A DNA stretch of 22,019 nucleotides from a virus. Below are positions 21,794 through 22,019 of the stretch, piece after piece. The stretch is taken from positions 1-22,019 of IMG/VR virus record IMGVR_UViG_3300032342_001230; one strand, written 5' to 3'. The notes beneath the pieces were generated by a model that saw only the letters and a list, made by a program, of their open reading frames with translations, searched no databases and was not told the DNA's origin. Within the stretch, counting starts at the first letter, position 1, and each line of letters starts with the position of its first letter. A program made the position numbers and the translations under genes.

Positions 21794-22019
21794 GTTGGTG
21801 GATAGGAAAAGGTGCTGGCCGATAGCACCGACGGATTAAGCATCGCCCGCTATCCGTTATTCCACCCATCACGGTCACCAGACCGAAGACACGATTGAGT
21901 GGCTAGCCACTAGTCCGACTGCAGGTGGTACCTCGTGAAAGCGAAGGGCCTTTACTGGTGACAAGCTGTGGGTGATGGTGAGCGGCGGGTCCGACGGGAT
22001 TTGAACACCGCTCAGGTAG
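21794..22019 (+). ncRNA. Candidate large structured non-coding RNA, 3' end outside window
   Basis: At least 226 nt without a credible gene, directly behind P9. Complementary segments: GGATAG 21800-21805 with CTATCC 21850-21855 (extendable through G-U pairs to 10 bp); GGTGCT 21811-21816 with AGCACC 21824-21829; CCATCAC 21866-21872 with GTGATGG 21972-21978; GTCACCAG 21874-21881 with CTGGTGAC 21955-21962; CACGA 21890-21894 with TCGTG 21933-21937; palindrome AGTGGCTAGCCACT 21898-21911; TGAGCGG 21979-21985 with CCGCTCA 22008-22014. Helices nest as a long multi-branched arm. Large phage RNAs such as GOLLD and ROOL are a reasonable comparison, but I cannot assign a class. CGACGGGATTTG at 21992-22003 also recalls the 5' region of tmRNA. 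Confidence 0.6.

Noticed and set aside
21797-21866. A tRNA on the plus strand (GGTGGA...TCCACC ends 70 nt apart)
   Set aside because: No D arm, anticodon arm or T loop can be drawn; the inner hairpin is a 6-bp stem with a 7-nt loop in the wrong place.
21985-22016. 3' half of a tRNA on the minus strand (GTTCAAATC T-loop)
   Set aside because: The five bases on each side of the loop do not pair into a T stem.
21977-22019. Start of a tmRNA gene (CGACGGGATTTG resembles the tmRNA 5' region)
   Set aside because: The match is short, the expected GGxTTCGAC reads GGGTCCGAC, and TGAGCGG/CCGCTCA forms a local hairpin that would use up the acceptor strand. The 3' half lies outside the window, so it stays an open but weak possibility.

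Overview
The window reads as part of a tailed double-stranded DNA phage genome (Caudoviricetes-like), host unknown. Almost every real gene is on the + strand, the genes are short and packed with 1-13 nt stop/start overlaps (ATGA, GTGA, TAATG), and the recognisable content is phage-typical: lectin-like tail or adhesin proteins, a GIY-YIG homing endonuclease, an ADP-ribosyltransferase, and metabolic cargo (NUDIX, CCA-adding enzyme, peptide deformylase, metallophosphatase, DEDDh exonuclease). No tRNA gene, IS element or CRISPR array was found.

Layout. (1) 1-5069: a run of overlapping genes, probably head/virion related: a DUF5661-like protein cut by the window edge, a small charged protein, a GIY-YIG endonuclease, an 881-aa NUDIX plus ADP-ribosyltransferase fusion, and two unknowns. 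(2) 5083-5627: a small gene and a SLOG (DUF2493/YpsA-like) gene behind their own internal promoter. (3) 5628-12296: the adhesin/cargo block, with a LamG-like protein, a 17-residue-repeat protein, a lysine-rich coiled coil, a large lectin/beta-propeller gene broken by three frameshifts and one stop, a CCA-adding enzyme, and a choice-of-anchor-like surface protein, closed by a clear intrinsic terminator at 12343-12367. (4) 12371-16086: DEDDh exonuclease, small unknowns, metallophosphatase, peptide deformylase, a ribbon-helix-helix-like protein, then three very small membrane/lipoprotein genes. (5) 16087-17094: about 1 kb with no credible gene but rich in repeats and palindromes, a candidate replication origin or regulatory region. 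(6) 17095-21751: fifteen small unknown genes in several transcription units. (7) 21759-22019: a promoter followed by no gene but by a strongly structured sequence that runs off the window, a candidate large non-coding RNA.

A family of promoters ties the right half together: eight copies of an exact TGTACA box, always 17 nt upstream of a TATAAT-like box, several followed by a conserved leader ending in a strong ribosome binding site. One copy also serves the SLOG unit inside the structural region. The points most worth following are the promoter-driven structured RNA at the right edge, the NUDIX-ART fusion, an HKY...YIY peptide module shared by that fusion and the CCA-adding enzyme, the decayed adhesin gene with its nested domains, and the 1 kb repeat-rich region. 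All assignments are from reading the sequence alone; no database search was run.
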